A stretch of DNA of 64,000 bases from an uncultured Lachnospiraceae bacterium (lineage in GTDB: Bacteria > Bacillota > Clostridia > Lachnospirales > Lachnospiraceae). Position numbers and translations under genes: made by a program. A model generated the notes under the pieces. That model made no database searches and was not told where the DNA came from. It saw only the letters and a list, made by a program, of their open reading frames with translations. Of this stretch, positions 49,499 through 57,780 are shown one piece after another. Each line of letters starts with the position of its first letter. The stretch's first letter is position 1. The stretch spans positions 1 to 64,000 of the forward strand of contig CATKXR010000016.1 in NCBI GenBank assembly GCA_949840805.1, in the 5' to 3' direction.

Positions 49499-49508
49499 AA
49501 AGAATAAA

Positions 49509-49560
49509 GGGCAGATGCTTCTCGTCCGGCAGAGACGGACGAGAAGCATCTGCCCTTTTT
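49509..49560 (+). terminator. Terminator of the LacI gene
   Basis: GGGCAGATGCTTCTCGTCCG (49509-49528) pairs perfectly over 20 bases with 49536-49555, followed by TTTTT. Confidence 0.95.
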
Positions 49561-49610
49561 CCCTTGTGAATCATAACGGGCAAACAGAAAAGCAAGAAAG
49601 AGGGATTTGA

Positions 49611-49626
49611 TTGCAATCGATTTCCA
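49611..49626. promoter_or_regulatory. CAATCGATTG-like operator 2 (half-degenerate)
   Basis: TTGCAATCGATTTCCA keeps the left half and centre of the 16-bp palindrome but not the right arm. It lies 172 bases upstream of the perfect site at 49783. The rest of 49499-49814 is AT-rich and empty. Confidence 0.55.
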
Positions 49627-49782
49627 TTAAAGCAATAAAAAGCAATAATAAAAAAATAGAAACACTTAAAAAATAAAAATTATTATATAATTTATACAAA
49701 AAAATCAGCTAAAAAATGTGAAATAACACAACGGAAGTGCTCTTGAAAAATAAAATAACCTGTGATATTATAATATTACAAA

Positions 49783-49798
49783 TTGCAATCGATTGCAA
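49783..49798. promoter_or_regulatory. CAATCGATTG operator 3 (perfect 16-bp palindrome)
   Basis: TTGCAATCGATTGCAA, a perfect palindrome directly after a TATAAT (49769-49774) and 16 bases before the YiaL-like start codon. A repressor here would cover the transcription start. Confidence 0.8.
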
Positions 49799-49814
49799 AG
49801 AAAGGGGAGACTTC

Positions 49815-50288
49815 GTGATTTACGGACACATTTCAGCGAAAGAGACAGAAACAGCATATGCAGAGCCGATTCGGGAAGCGATACGCTACTGCAGGGAAAC
49901 AAATTTTTCTGATAGGGGAGAAAGCCGCCAGATTCTTCGTGGCGGGAGCATGATTATTCAGATTTGCGACCGGATAACCGGGGCTAAGGAGGAGAAGCTT
50001 CCTGAGGTACATAGAAAATATGCAGAGCTTCAGTACATGGCAGAAGGATCTGAGTACATGGGGTTTTATCCGGACAGGGGAGACAATAAGCTGCTGCAGG
50101 ATTGTCTGGAGGAGAAGGATACGATCTATTACCAGGAAAATCCATTTTCGGACGAGACTATGCTTTTGATGACGCCGGGAACCTATGCCGTATTTTTTCC
50201 AGAAGACGTACATCGTCCTTTCTGTCAGGTGGGAGAGCCAGCCAGAGTTAAGAAAATTGTGGTGAAGGTTGCGCTGGATTCTTTATAA
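49815..50288 (+). CDS. YhcH/YjgK/YiaL family protein
   Basis: A 157-aa cupin-like DUF386 protein (YiaL/EbgC/NanQ type). Start GTG 49815 follows AAAGGGGAGA; longer upstream frames would run through the operator. Motifs: EGSEYMGFYPDRGDN and PGTYAVFFPEDVHRPFCQVG (metal-binding His and carboxylates near 130-140). Related proteins are sugar anomerases or act on 2,3-diketo-L-gulonate gene neighbourhoods. Here it precedes the YiaK-like gene, the same pairing as yiaKL in E. coli. Confidence 0.85.
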   Translation: MIYGHISAKETETAYAEPIREAIRYCRETNFSDRGESRQILRGGSMIIQICDRITGAKEEKLPEVHRKYAELQYMAEGSEYMGFYPDRGDNKLLQDCLEEKDTIYYQENPFSDETMLLMTPGTYAVFFPEDVHRPFCQVGEPARVKKIVVKVALDSL

Positions 50289-50424
50289 GAAAAAATGCCC
50301 GGGAATGTACACAATTTTGGAGGTTGAGGAAAAATAGGGTTTTTTATACAATTTTCCAGAAAAAATGTTAGATACTGACAAAAAAAGAACTTCTAATTTG
50401 TGCAAAATGTTGAATGAAATGCGG

Positions 50425-50453
50425 TTGAAATGGATAGTGAATTATGATAAAAT
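50425..50453 (+). promoter_or_regulatory. Promoter of the YiaK-TRAP operon
   Basis: TTGAAA at 50425-50430 and TAAAAT at 50448-50453, 17 bases apart; operator 4 starts 6 bases after the -10. Confidence 0.7.
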
Positions 50454-50458
50454 CTAAT

Positions 50459-50474
50459 TTACAATCGATTGCAA
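50459..50474. promoter_or_regulatory. CAATCGATTG operator 4 at the YiaK promoter
   Basis: TTACAATCGATTGCAA, 15 of 16 positions of the palindrome, placed on the predicted transcription start of the YiaK-TRAP operon. Confidence 0.78.
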
Positions 50475-50547
50475 AAATTGTAGATGTTAAAATGTATCAA
50501 ATGTAACAAAATGTACCAATCAAAATTAACAAGAAAGGATTAAAACA

Positions 50548-51552
50548 ATGTTAAGAATCAAGTATGAAGAACTGCTAAAAGAGTTTGAGCGCGTACTGAT
50601 CAGCAGAGGTTTTAATGAGAAGAATGCATTGGATGCAGCCACAGTTTTTGCACAGAACAGTTTGGATGGGATCTACAGCCATGGAATCAACCGTTTCCCC
50701 CGTGTGGTTGAGTACCTGGACAAAGGTGAGATCAATCCGGATGTGGTAGCCACCTGTGAGATGTCTATGGGAGCCATCGAGCGGTGGGAGGGCCACAGGG
50801 GCTTTGGCCCGCTGAATGCCAAGCAGGCCATGGACCGGGCTATCGAGCTGGCCGGGCAGTACGGCATCGGAATGGTAGCCTTAGGCAACAGCAACCACTG
50901 GATGCGGGGCGGCAGCTACGGTTGGCAGGCAGCCAATGCAGGATGTATCGGCATCTGCTGGTCCAATACCATGCCCAATATGCCCGCATGGGGCGGAAAG
51001 GACAGGAAGATCGGCAACAATCCGCTGATCCTGGCAGTACCCAAGAGCAATGGGGATCATGTGGTGGTAGACTGTGCAGTATCCCAGTTTTCTTATGGAA
51101 AGATAGAGGAGGCAAGGCTGAAGGGACAGCAGCTTCCGGTGCCAGGCGGTTATGATGAAGACGGTAATCTGACGACCGACCCGGCTGCCATTGAGAAGAC
51201 CTGGAGAGTTCTTCCCATGGGATATTGGAAGGGCAGCGGCATTTCCGTGCTGCTGGATCTGATTTCCACAGTTCTTACCAATGCTAATTCTGTTCAGAAG
51301 ATTGGAACTTTTGGGGATGAGATTGGACTGTCCCAGATTATGATTGCCATTGATCCCGGTAAGTTTAATGACGCCGAGACTACGGATCGGATCGTAGATG
51401 AACTTGTGGCGGATATCAAGTCTTCCATTCCGGCACAGGAGGGCGGAAAGGTATTTTACCCGGGAGAGATCGAGATCAACAACCGGAAAGATAATATGGA
51501 GAATGGTATTCCGGTGATCGAAGAGAAGTGGAACGCAATCCTGGCGATGTAA
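50548..51552 (+). CDS. 2,3-diketo-L-gulonate reductase-like (YiaK/DlgD family)
   Basis: A 334-aa NAD(P)H-dependent reductase of the malate/L-lactate dehydrogenase-2 family. Typical elements are SLDGIYSHGINRFPR (catalytic His), GNSNHWMRGGSYGW (GNxNH, second active-site His), CWSNTMPNMPAWGG and the nucleotide-binding PMGYWKGSGISVLLD. HGINRF and NHWMRGGSYGW match YiaK more closely than malate dehydrogenase. It would reduce 2,3-diketo-L-gulonate to 3-keto-L-gulonate. AGAAAGGA precedes ATG 50548. TRAP transporter genes follow in the operon. Confidence 0.85.
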   Translation: MLRIKYEELLKEFERVLISRGFNEKNALDAATVFAQNSLDGIYSHGINRFPRVVEYLDKGEINPDVVATCEMSMGAIERWEGHRGFGPLNAKQAMDRAIELAGQYGIGMVALGNSNHWMRGGSYGWQAANAGCIGICWSNTMPNMPAWGGKDRKIGNNPLILAVPKSNGDHVVVDCAVSQFSYGKIEEARLKGQQLPVPGGYDEDGNLTTDPAAIEKTWRVLPMGYWKGSGISVLLDLISTVLTNANSVQKIGTFGDEIGLSQIMIAIDPGKFNDAETTDRIVDELVADIKSSIPAQEGGKVFYPGEIEINNRKDNMENGIPVIEEKWNAILAM

Positions 51553-51613
51553 GCCGGATTGCAGGGTGTTTGGCTATTTAATATTCACATCGATTTTTGC
51601 GGTTACGATGTAC

Positions 51614-51649
51614 TTTACACCATTGCCAAGGGGAAAGGCAAAGTGTAAA
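51614..51649 (+). promoter_or_regulatory. Hairpin upstream of dctP
   Basis: TTTACAC and GTGTAAA with inner TTGCC and GGCAA form a 12-pair stem with an internal loop, 28 bases before the dctP start. No T-run; likely an RNA processing or stability element that raises binding-protein expression. Confidence 0.6.
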
Positions 51650-51677
51650 AATAAATAAGAGAAGGGAAAATTTTATT

Positions 51678-52793
51678 ATGAAGAAGAAAGTATCATTGTT
51701 ATTGGCAGGCGCTTTGGTAGCAGCATCTCTGGCAGGTTGCGGGCCGACTCCTCCGGCGGCGGCACCGGCAGCGGGCGGTGACGCCGCGGCAGGCGGCAAT
51801 GCGACGGCGGCGCCGGCAGCAGGCGGTGACGCTGCGGCGGCACCTGCGGCTAACGCGGAGCTGAACCTGATTATTGCTTCCAACCAGACATCTTTAGACA
51901 ACCCGTATTCCTACGGTATGGATAAGTTCAAAGAAGTGCTGGAGGATATTTCCGGCGGCAAGATTTCCGTAACCGTACATAAGGGAACCCTGGGCGAGAA
52001 CGAAAACGAGCTGATCGAGAAGCTGGAGATGGGCGCTGCTTCTATGGTGGTATCTTCTCCTGGTTTCATGACCGCAATCGGAGTTCCGGAGGTGGATATT
52101 TTCTCCCTTAACTATCTGTTTGACAGCTTTGACCACTGGGAGAAGTGCCTGGATGGTGATTTTGGCAACAAGATGAAAGATATCGTTTCGGAAAAGACCG
52201 GCAACAATTTCCGCATTATGGCTTATTGGTCTTCCTCTGTCCGTGACTACTATGGAAAGAAAGACATTACCAAGCCGGACGATCTGAAGGGCATGACCAT
52301 CCGTACTCAGTCTTCCCAGGTACAGCAGGAATTCTGGAAGGCCTGCGGCGCGATTCCCACTTCCGTGGCATGGGGCGAGCTGTATCAGGCTCTGCAGCAG
52401 GGTGTTGTGGATTCCGCTGAGAATGATTATACCAGCTTTATGCTGAAAGAGCATCATAAGACTGACAATGGTAAGCACATTGCCGAGACCCATCATGATT
52501 ATACCACCCGTCTCCTGCTGATGAACGGCAATTTCTATGACGGCCTGACTGACGAGCAGAAAGCATGGATTGACGAGGCTGTCGAGGCTTGTACCAAAGA
52601 AGAGCGTGAAGTTGTTTACCGGATGTTTGAAGAGTCCAAAGAAAAGGTTATTGCTGACGGCGCTGTTGTGACCGAGTTTGCAGATGTGGACATTGATGCC
52701 TTTAAGGCTCTGGCTCTGCCGATTCAGGATAAGTTTGCGGCTGACAATAATATGACAGAAGAGCTGGAGATGGTGCGCGCGGCAGCAAAATAA
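51678..52793 (+). CDS. TRAP transporter substrate-binding lipoprotein (DctP family)
   Basis: A 371-aa DctP-type binding protein. Lipobox LAGCG (Cys near 20) is followed by a low-complexity Ala/Gly/Pro linker (about 21-58) and then the binding domain. The substrate-carboxylate Arg lies in GMTIRTQSS, and SVAWGELYQALQQGVVDSAEN is the DctP signature. ATG 51678 follows GAAGGGA. Expected to bind 2,3-diketo-L-gulonate or a related sugar acid on the cell surface. Lipid-anchoring is normal for Gram-positive TRAP proteins. Confidence 0.93.
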   Translation: MKKKVSLLLAGALVAASLAGCGPTPPAAAPAAGGDAAAGGNATAAPAAGGDAAAAPAANAELNLIIASNQTSLDNPYSYGMDKFKEVLEDISGGKISVTVHKGTLGENENELIEKLEMGAASMVVSSPGFMTAIGVPEVDIFSLNYLFDSFDHWEKCLDGDFGNKMKDIVSEKTGNNFRIMAYWSSSVRDYYGKKDITKPDDLKGMTIRTQSSQVQQEFWKACGAIPTSVAWGELYQALQQGVVDSAENDYTSFMLKEHHKTDNGKHIAETHHDYTTRLLLMNGNFYDGLTDEQKAWIDEAVEACTKEEREVVYRMFEESKEKVIADGAVVTEFADVDIDAFKALALPIQDKFAADNNMTEELEMVRAAAK

Positions 52794-52882
52794 GCAAAAC
52801 CGGACATTAGGGATCGGTGTTGCCGTCTGCATGGATAAAGCCAAATGAGGCTGGCATTTCCCGTATAATTTTCAGGATGCGG

Positions 52883-52908
52883 CAGTCACCTGGGAGACCG
52901 GGTGGCTG
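52883..52908 (+). promoter_or_regulatory. Intercistronic hairpin between dctP and dctQ
   Basis: CAGTCACC (52883-52890) and GGTGGCTG (52901-52908) pair with one G-U. It sits in a 180-base gap after dctP and lacks a full T-run. Likely protects or trims the dctP message. Confidence 0.5.
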
Positions 52909-52973
52909 TTGTTCCGCTTAAAAGTATGTAAAGAAACTGTTAAAATCCCATTTAACAGAAAAGGAGAACAAAA

Positions 52974-53459
52974 ATGAAGAAAGCAATTGAGATGATGCAG
53001 AAGATCCAGATTGCAATCGGCGGAATCTTCCTGTGCATATTCCTTCTCACGGTTGTATTCCAGATGCTTTCCCGCTATTTGGGGATTGCAGCTACCTGGA
53101 CTGAGGATGTATCCATGTATTCCTTTATCTGGGCAGTATTTATGGGGGCAGGCGCCATGGTTTATGAGAAGAAGCATTTTGCGTTTACTTCCATCAGTGA
53201 TATGCTGAAAGACGGAACGGCGAAGAAAGTCCTGTCTATCGTGATTTCTCTTATTATGCTGTATTTTGCTGTTTTGATGGCTTATTACGGCTTTTTAGTT
53301 ACCAAGCAGTTCTGGAATTATACCTGGGTGAACATCCCCAAATTTAAGAGAGGGCCTACCTGGCTGTGCCTTCCGCTGTGCGGCATTACTTCCGCCATCT
53401 ATCTGGTATTTCAGATTATTGATGATATCGGGAACCTGACGAAAGGAGGAAATAAATAA
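52974..53459 (+). CDS. TRAP transporter small permease (DctQ)
   Basis: A 161-aa four-helix membrane subunit. Helix 1 (IQIAIGGIFLCIFLLTVVFQML), the TWTEDVSMYSFIWAVFMGAG segment (conserved W..E) and C-terminal LCLPLCGITSAIYLVF are typical of DctQ. AAAAGGAGA precedes the ATG. Its last base overlaps the DctM start codon by one, so translation is coupled. Confidence 0.93.
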   Translation: MKKAIEMMQKIQIAIGGIFLCIFLLTVVFQMLSRYLGIAATWTEDVSMYSFIWAVFMGAGAMVYEKKHFAFTSISDMLKDGTAKKVLSIVISLIMLYFAVLMAYYGFLVTKQFWNYTWVNIPKFKRGPTWLCLPLCGITSAIYLVFQIIDDIGNLTKGGNK

Positions 53460-54745
53460 TGGGTGCAATATTAGTTATCATGTTCATTCTTTTTGTGGCG
53501 CTTGGCGTGCCGATCTCCTTTGCCTTGGGTGTGGTTTCTTTTACCGGTATCGCTTCCCTGGCACAGATTCCTAACACGGTTGTGTTTTCCAAGATGTTTA
53601 ACGGCCTTAACAGCTTTACTCTTTTGGCGGTCCCGCTGTTTATTCTGGCCGCAAACCTGATGAACGAAGGAGAGATCACCGAGAAGCTGATTGACTGCTG
53701 TAACGCGCTGGTGGGCCATTTCCGCGGCGGCCTGGCCTATTCCAACGTGTTGGTGTCCATGATCTTTGCAGGTATTTCCGGTTCCTCCCAGGCTGATACG
53801 GCCGGTGTCGGTAAAATCTTTATTCCGGCTATGGAGAAACAGGGGTACGATAAGGGAACTTCCGTAGGCGTCACGGCGGCGTCCTCAACGTTAGGTTCGA
53901 TTATACCGCCCAGTATTACCATGGTGGTGTATGCAGGTATTGCCAATGTCAGTACCGGCGCGTTGTTTATGTCAGGCCTTGTGCCGGGAATTTTGCTTGG
54001 CCTTGCCATGATGGCAGTGGTAAAGATGTATTCCAAAAAGAAAAACTTCCCTAAGTGTGAGAGGGTAGCGGCCAAGGATGCCATGAGACTGGTTTGGCAG
54101 TCCATGCCGGCGCTGCTTACTCCGATCATTTTGATCGGCGGTATTGTTTCCGGTTTGTTTACACCTACCGAGTCCGCGGCTTTTGCCAGTATGTACGCTT
54201 TGCTGGTAGGCTTGTTCTTCTACCGGACGATTAAGGTGAAGAACCTGCCAAGGATCCTGATCGAGACCATGAAGATGTCTTCCTTGTCCCTGTTTGCACT
54301 GGCTACGGCCAATGCTTTGGGAGAGCTGCTCAGTTACTACCAGTTAAATGTGGTCGTTCAGCAGTTCTTTGCCAATATGGCCGGCGGATGGCTTGTATTT
54401 TTGTTAGTAGTGGTGGCGTTCTTTATGTTTGTCGGTACTTTTATGGATGCGGTTCCGGCTATGATCCTGTTTGTTCCGATTATTCTGCCGGCATCGAATG
54501 CTCTGGGCATCAGCCCCATTATCCTGGGTCTGATCATCGTAGTTACCCTGGCCCTTGGCCTGGTTACGCCTCCCTATGGCCTGTGCCTGCTGATTGCTTC
54601 TTCTATCAGCGGAATTACCATTGAGGATGCATTTAAGGGAACTCTTCCCTATTTCCTGTCTTCGATCCTGGTGTTGATGCTGTTGGTGCTGTTCCCCATG
54701 GCGTGGCTGGCGCTTCCTGCAATGCTGTTCCCGGGATTGTTCTAA
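53459..54745 (+). CDS. TRAP transporter large permease (DctM)
   Basis: A 428-aa DctM-type permease that forms the sodium-coupled transport channel, with about 12 transmembrane segments. Motifs: SGSSQADTAGVGKIFIPAM, TAASSTLGSIIPPSITMV, GLFTPTESAAFASMYALLVG and a late VTLALGLVTPPYGLCLL. AAAGGAGG lies within the end of dctQ. It ends the operon, 36 bases before a strong terminator. Confidence 0.95.
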   Translation: MGAILVIMFILFVALGVPISFALGVVSFTGIASLAQIPNTVVFSKMFNGLNSFTLLAVPLFILAANLMNEGEITEKLIDCCNALVGHFRGGLAYSNVLVSMIFAGISGSSQADTAGVGKIFIPAMEKQGYDKGTSVGVTAASSTLGSIIPPSITMVVYAGIANVSTGALFMSGLVPGILLGLAMMAVVKMYSKKKNFPKCERVAAKDAMRLVWQSMPALLTPIILIGGIVSGLFTPTESAAFASMYALLVGLFFYRTIKVKNLPRILIETMKMSSLSLFALATANALGELLSYYQLNVVVQQFFANMAGGWLVFLLVVVAFFMFVGTFMDAVPAMILFVPIILPASNALGISPIILGLIIVVTLALGLVTPPYGLCLLIASSISGITIEDAFKGTLPYFLSSILVLMLLVLFPMAWLALPAMLFPGLF

Positions 54746-54780
54746 AAGAGATTAATAGGTCATATGTTTTAAGCAAATAA

Positions 54781-54816
54781 AAGACCGGTCTGCCTTTCGG
54801 GGCAGACCGGTCTTTT
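54781..54816 (+). terminator. Terminator of the TRAP operon
   Basis: AAGACCGGTCTGCC (54781-54794) and GGCAGACCGGTCTT (54801-54814) form a perfect 14-bp stem with loop TTTCGG, then TT; A-runs on the 5' side make it usable by the convergent gene as well. Confidence 0.92.
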
Positions 54817-54867
54817 CAGGTGCGCCTGGCGGCGCGCGTTTCTAACGGCGATTTGATTTTTGATCCA

Positions 54868-56547
54868 TTACATCAGGCGAAGTTTTTTGGAAATGGCCAG
54901 CAGCTTTCTTCCAAAAGGCATTTGGGGAAGTTCTTCTTCCGTGACAACTCTCAAAAGGATGGCCAGCACTCCGTATATTATCATGGCAACGGGAATGCTG
55001 ACGGCCAGGGCAAGGGAATTTTTGGGAGCCAGGGAGAAAACAGCATAATAAGTACCCAGGGCGGCTGCGCCCATAAAAACGGACGCTATCAGGGGGAACA
55101 GGAATGTGGTCCTGATTTCCTGGCGGTAGTGCAGCGCCCTGCCGATAGAATGCCAGTTAAGGATACAGACTACCAGGGCAAAGGTTACATTTCCGATCAC
55201 CAGGCCATAGACACTCCAGTTTAAATATTTTAACATGATGTAGACCAGAACGATATGCAGTATCAGGGAGACGGCGGAATGGGAGACGGACTTGCTCATC
55301 CGGTCAATTCCCTGAAGAACCGCGTTGGTGACGGTGGAAAGGGAAAAAAAGACTACGGCCAGGGAGCCAATCCTCATCAGGTTGGCGGAAAGCTCTGAGC
55401 TGTCATGAAAGATGAGCTGCATAATGGGGCCGGCCAGTACGCCCATGCCTACAGCGCAGGGGATAGCGATCAGCATATTAAACTTAACGGTCATGTAGAT
55501 CTTGTATTTTACTTCCCGAAGCTTATGCTGGGTCCGGGAATGGACAATACTGGGAATCATGGATGCTCCCAGAGAAGAGGCAATGGCAACCGGAACATTG
55601 GAAAGCAGCCTGTATTCGCCGCCATAGATGCCTAAGAGGGTTGCTCGCTGTGTCTCGTCCAGGCCTTTTTTGTCCATGATCTGGCCGAACATGGAATTGT
55701 CTACAGAACCGCTGAGCTGGTAGACAAACTGGCTCAGGATAATAGGAGTCAGAGTAAGAAACAAGGCGAGGTAAACGTTTCTCCAGTTTTCCGCAGGGAT
55801 CTGCTGGCGGCGTCTCAAAGCTTTTGCGTTGCGTATCTGATAGCACAGCATCGTGATGGCAAGATAAATAAGCGCCGCCACAGCGCCGCACAAGGTTCCA
55901 AGAGTTCCGCCCGCAGCGCCGTATGATTTGACGTTCTCGCGGGAAGCGAACCAGGTCATAAAGGCATAGGAGGCAGCGATACTGACAACCGCGTGGACAA
56001 TCTGCTCAATGATCTGGGAAACCGAGGTGGGAACCATGTTTCCCTGTCCCTGGAAATAACCGCGGATGACACCCATAATAGAGAATACGAAAATGGTAGG
56101 GGCCATGACTTTCAACGGAAGGGCGCTGCTGGGGCTTTTAAAAATAACATCCGTGATAAAATCCCCGCAAAATAGAAGAAGGAGTGTCATGAAGCCACCG
56201 GCAGCGGCGCTGATGGTCAGGCCGCTCATAAAAACGCGCCGCACATCCTGGTACTGCTTCCGGACCCGCCTGGCGGCGATCAGCTTGGACATGGCCAGGG
56301 GGAGGCTGTAGGAGGAAAGGATCAGGCCTATGTTGTAGATTTCATAAGCAGTATTATAGTAGCCTATTCCTTCTTGCCCCAGGATCCGTATCATAGGGAC
56401 TTTGTAAAGGAGTCCGATGAAACGGACAATAATCCCTGCAACTGCAAGGATGCTGCCCTGAAGCAGCAGATCACCGGCGTTGGAGCTTTTTGGGTGATCC
56501 GGTTTCCGGGAGGGGGCGGACCTGTGTGGAGCGGTACGTTTTGCCAT
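54868..56547 (-). CDS. Polysaccharide/lipid-II flippase-like MATE-fold protein (SpoVB/MurJ type)
   Basis: A 559-aa MOP-superfamily exporter with about 14 transmembrane segments. A 25-residue Ser/Pro/Lys-rich cytosolic N-terminus precedes LLLQGSILAVAGIIVRFIGLLYKVPM, typical of SpoVB/YtgP-like lipid flippases. Other features: GYFQGQGNMVPTSVSQIIEQI and SSLGASMIPSIVHSR. It would move lipid-linked sugar precursors across the membrane. A consensus promoter at 56578-56606 drives it; GGAAAGGAGAC precedes the ATG. Which polymer it serves is unclear. Confidence 0.88.
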   Translation of the reverse strand: MAKRTAPHRSAPSRKPDHPKSSNAGDLLLQGSILAVAGIIVRFIGLLYKVPMIRILGQEGIGYYNTAYEIYNIGLILSSYSLPLAMSKLIAARRVRKQYQDVRRVFMSGLTISAAAGGFMTLLLLFCGDFITDVIFKSPSSALPLKVMAPTIFVFSIMGVIRGYFQGQGNMVPTSVSQIIEQIVHAVVSIAASYAFMTWFASRENVKSYGAAGGTLGTLCGAVAALIYLAITMLCYQIRNAKALRRRQQIPAENWRNVYLALFLTLTPIILSQFVYQLSGSVDNSMFGQIMDKKGLDETQRATLLGIYGGEYRLLSNVPVAIASSLGASMIPSIVHSRTQHKLREVKYKIYMTVKFNMLIAIPCAVGMGVLAGPIMQLIFHDSSELSANLMRIGSLAVVFFSLSTVTNAVLQGIDRMSKSVSHSAVSLILHIVLVYIMLKYLNWSVYGLVIGNVTFALVVCILNWHSIGRALHYRQEIRTTFLFPLIASVFMGAAALGTYYAVFSLAPKNSLALAVSIPVAMIIYGVLAILLRVVTEEELPQMPFGRKLLAISKKLRLM

Positions 56548-56577
56548 GGGAAAAGTCTCCTTTCCATATTACCATAG

Positions 56578-56606
56578 AGTATATCGCAGGTTTGGAAGGT
56601 TGGCAA
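56578..56606 (-). promoter_or_regulatory. Promoter of the flippase gene
   Basis: On the minus strand TTGCCA (56606-56601) and TATACT (56583-56578), 17-base spacing, about 31 bases from the start codon. Confidence 0.75.
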
Positions 56607-56656
56607 GGCTGAACCGTGATTTATGAGAGGGATTTATGGCCTCATATGTTTTGTGG

Positions 56657-56685
56657 TGGCATGAACGGGGAAATTGTGTTAGAAT
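56657..56685 (+). promoter_or_regulatory. Probable promoter of the barnase-barstar unit
   Basis: TAGAAT at 56680-56685 with a TGT extension; the -35 TGGCAT (56657-56662) is poor but at 17 bases. About 50 bases before the barnase start. Confidence 0.45.
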
Positions 56686-56737
56686 ATTTTGGAAGAATAC
56701 AGGAGATGCGTGAGGCAGGTCTGAAGGAGGATTAAAG

Positions 56738-57451
56738 ATGCGGGTATGGTTTAAGAAGGGAATTGTATGGCTTCTGACAGTCATGCTGGTATTAGGGGCT
56801 GTAACCGGATGCGTTACAAAACAAGAAGGAAATTTCGATACGGTAGTTTTCCAGGAGCGGTCGGCAGTCCGGGAGGAGACAGAGCGGAGTGAATGGGAAG
56901 ACGGGCAGGAAACCCGGGAAAGGCCGGAGGGGGAAGAAACTGCAGAAGAGGATATCCTGAAGGAAAAAGGGATGCCGGAAGCACCAGAAGAGTCCGAGCA
57001 GGGCCAGGAACCAGATGGATTTAAAGAAGGCGGCAGTGAAATATCGGAAACGGAATTCCGGGGATCGGAGAGTGAGGACGAACCGGCAGAAATTATGGAG
57101 GAAACCGCTCCCCGGGAGGACGGTGCATATATTTCGAAGGATGAGGTGGCTTCTTATCTGCATATTTATGGGCGTCTTCCGGATAATTATATTACAAAGA
57201 AGGAAGCGCAGGAGCTGGGATGGGACAGCAAGAAAGGCAATCTGGATGAGGTGGCGCCGGGAATGAGCATTGGCGGCAGCTACTTTGGAAATTATGAAGG
57301 GCTGCTTCCCAAAAAGAAAGGGAGAAAGTATTATGAATGTGACCTGGAATATGAAGGCGGCTACAGGGGGGCGAAGCGGTTGATTTATTCGAATGACGGG
57401 CTGATCTTTTATACGGAAGACCATTATAAGACGTTTGAACAGTTATATTAG
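56738..57451 (+). CDS. Lipoprotein-anchored barnase-family ribonuclease
   Basis: A 237-aa precursor: signal peptide with lipobox AVTGC (Cys near 27), a long acidic Glu-rich linker (about 30-130), and a C-terminal barnase domain (about 135-237). YLHIYGRLPDNYITKKEA, LGWDSKKGNLDEVAPG and KRLIYSNDGLIFYTEDHY match barnase. The barnase catalytic set is preserved at exact spacing: K154, E200, R214, H229 (barnase K27, E73, R87, H102). So an active RNase tethered at the surface is predicted. GAAGGAGG precedes the ATG. The barstar gene follows 11 bases after the stop. Confidence 0.93.
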   Translation: MRVWFKKGIVWLLTVMLVLGAVTGCVTKQEGNFDTVVFQERSAVREETERSEWEDGQETRERPEGEETAEEDILKEKGMPEAPEESEQGQEPDGFKEGGSEISETEFRGSESEDEPAEIMEETAPREDGAYISKDEVASYLHIYGRLPDNYITKKEAQELGWDSKKGNLDEVAPGMSIGGSYFGNYEGLLPKKKGRKYYECDLEYEGGYRGAKRLIYSNDGLIFYTEDHYKTFEQLY

Positions 57452-57462
57452 GGGGAGCCGGT

Positions 57463-57780
57463 ATGAAAAAGATATTGTTGGACTTTCATGTGGTGAAGAA
57501 CCAGGAACAGCTACAGGACTATCTGGCGCTGATGTTTGGTTTCCCGGATTATTACGGGAAAAACCTGGATGCACTTTATGATATGCTTACGGAGCTTACG
57601 GAGGATACTTGTGTGGGAGTGTTTGGCACAGAGGAGACGGATGGGGACGGACGCCTGGCGAAATATTTAAGGCGTGTCAGCCGGGTTTTTCAGGATGCGG
57701 AAGAGGAGAATCCTCACCTGTGTGTGATCTTCCAGGAGTTTGAAAGAAATTTTGAAGGCGGTGAGGGGGAGTTGTTATGA
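57463..57780 (+). CDS. Barstar-family ribonuclease inhibitor
   Basis: A 105-aa barstar homologue that would neutralise the adjacent RNase in the cytosol. The core FPDYYGKNLDALYDML (about residues 28-43) aligns with barstar's YYGENLDALWDCL; the two RNase-contacting Asp (barstar D35 and D39) are kept, W38 is Tyr. GGGGGAGCC precedes the ATG. Its last codon overlaps the HAMP-protein start (ATGA at 57777). Standing directly after barnase is the usual order for the immunity gene. Confidence 0.93.
   Translation: MKKILLDFHVVKNQEQLQDYLALMFGFPDYYGKNLDALYDMLTELTEDTCVGVFGTEETDGDGRLAKYLRRVSRVFQDAEEENPHLCVIFQEFERNFEGGEGELL

Noticed and set aside
51740-51860. Ala/Gly repeat DNA as a possible mobile or recombination repeat
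   Set aside because: It encodes the flexible linker after the DctP lipobox (PAAGGDAAA repeats), a normal feature of surface lipoproteins.
51894-52844. 316-codon minus-strand open frame opposite dctP
   Set aside because: Antisense to a clear TRAP binding protein; no ribosome-binding site.
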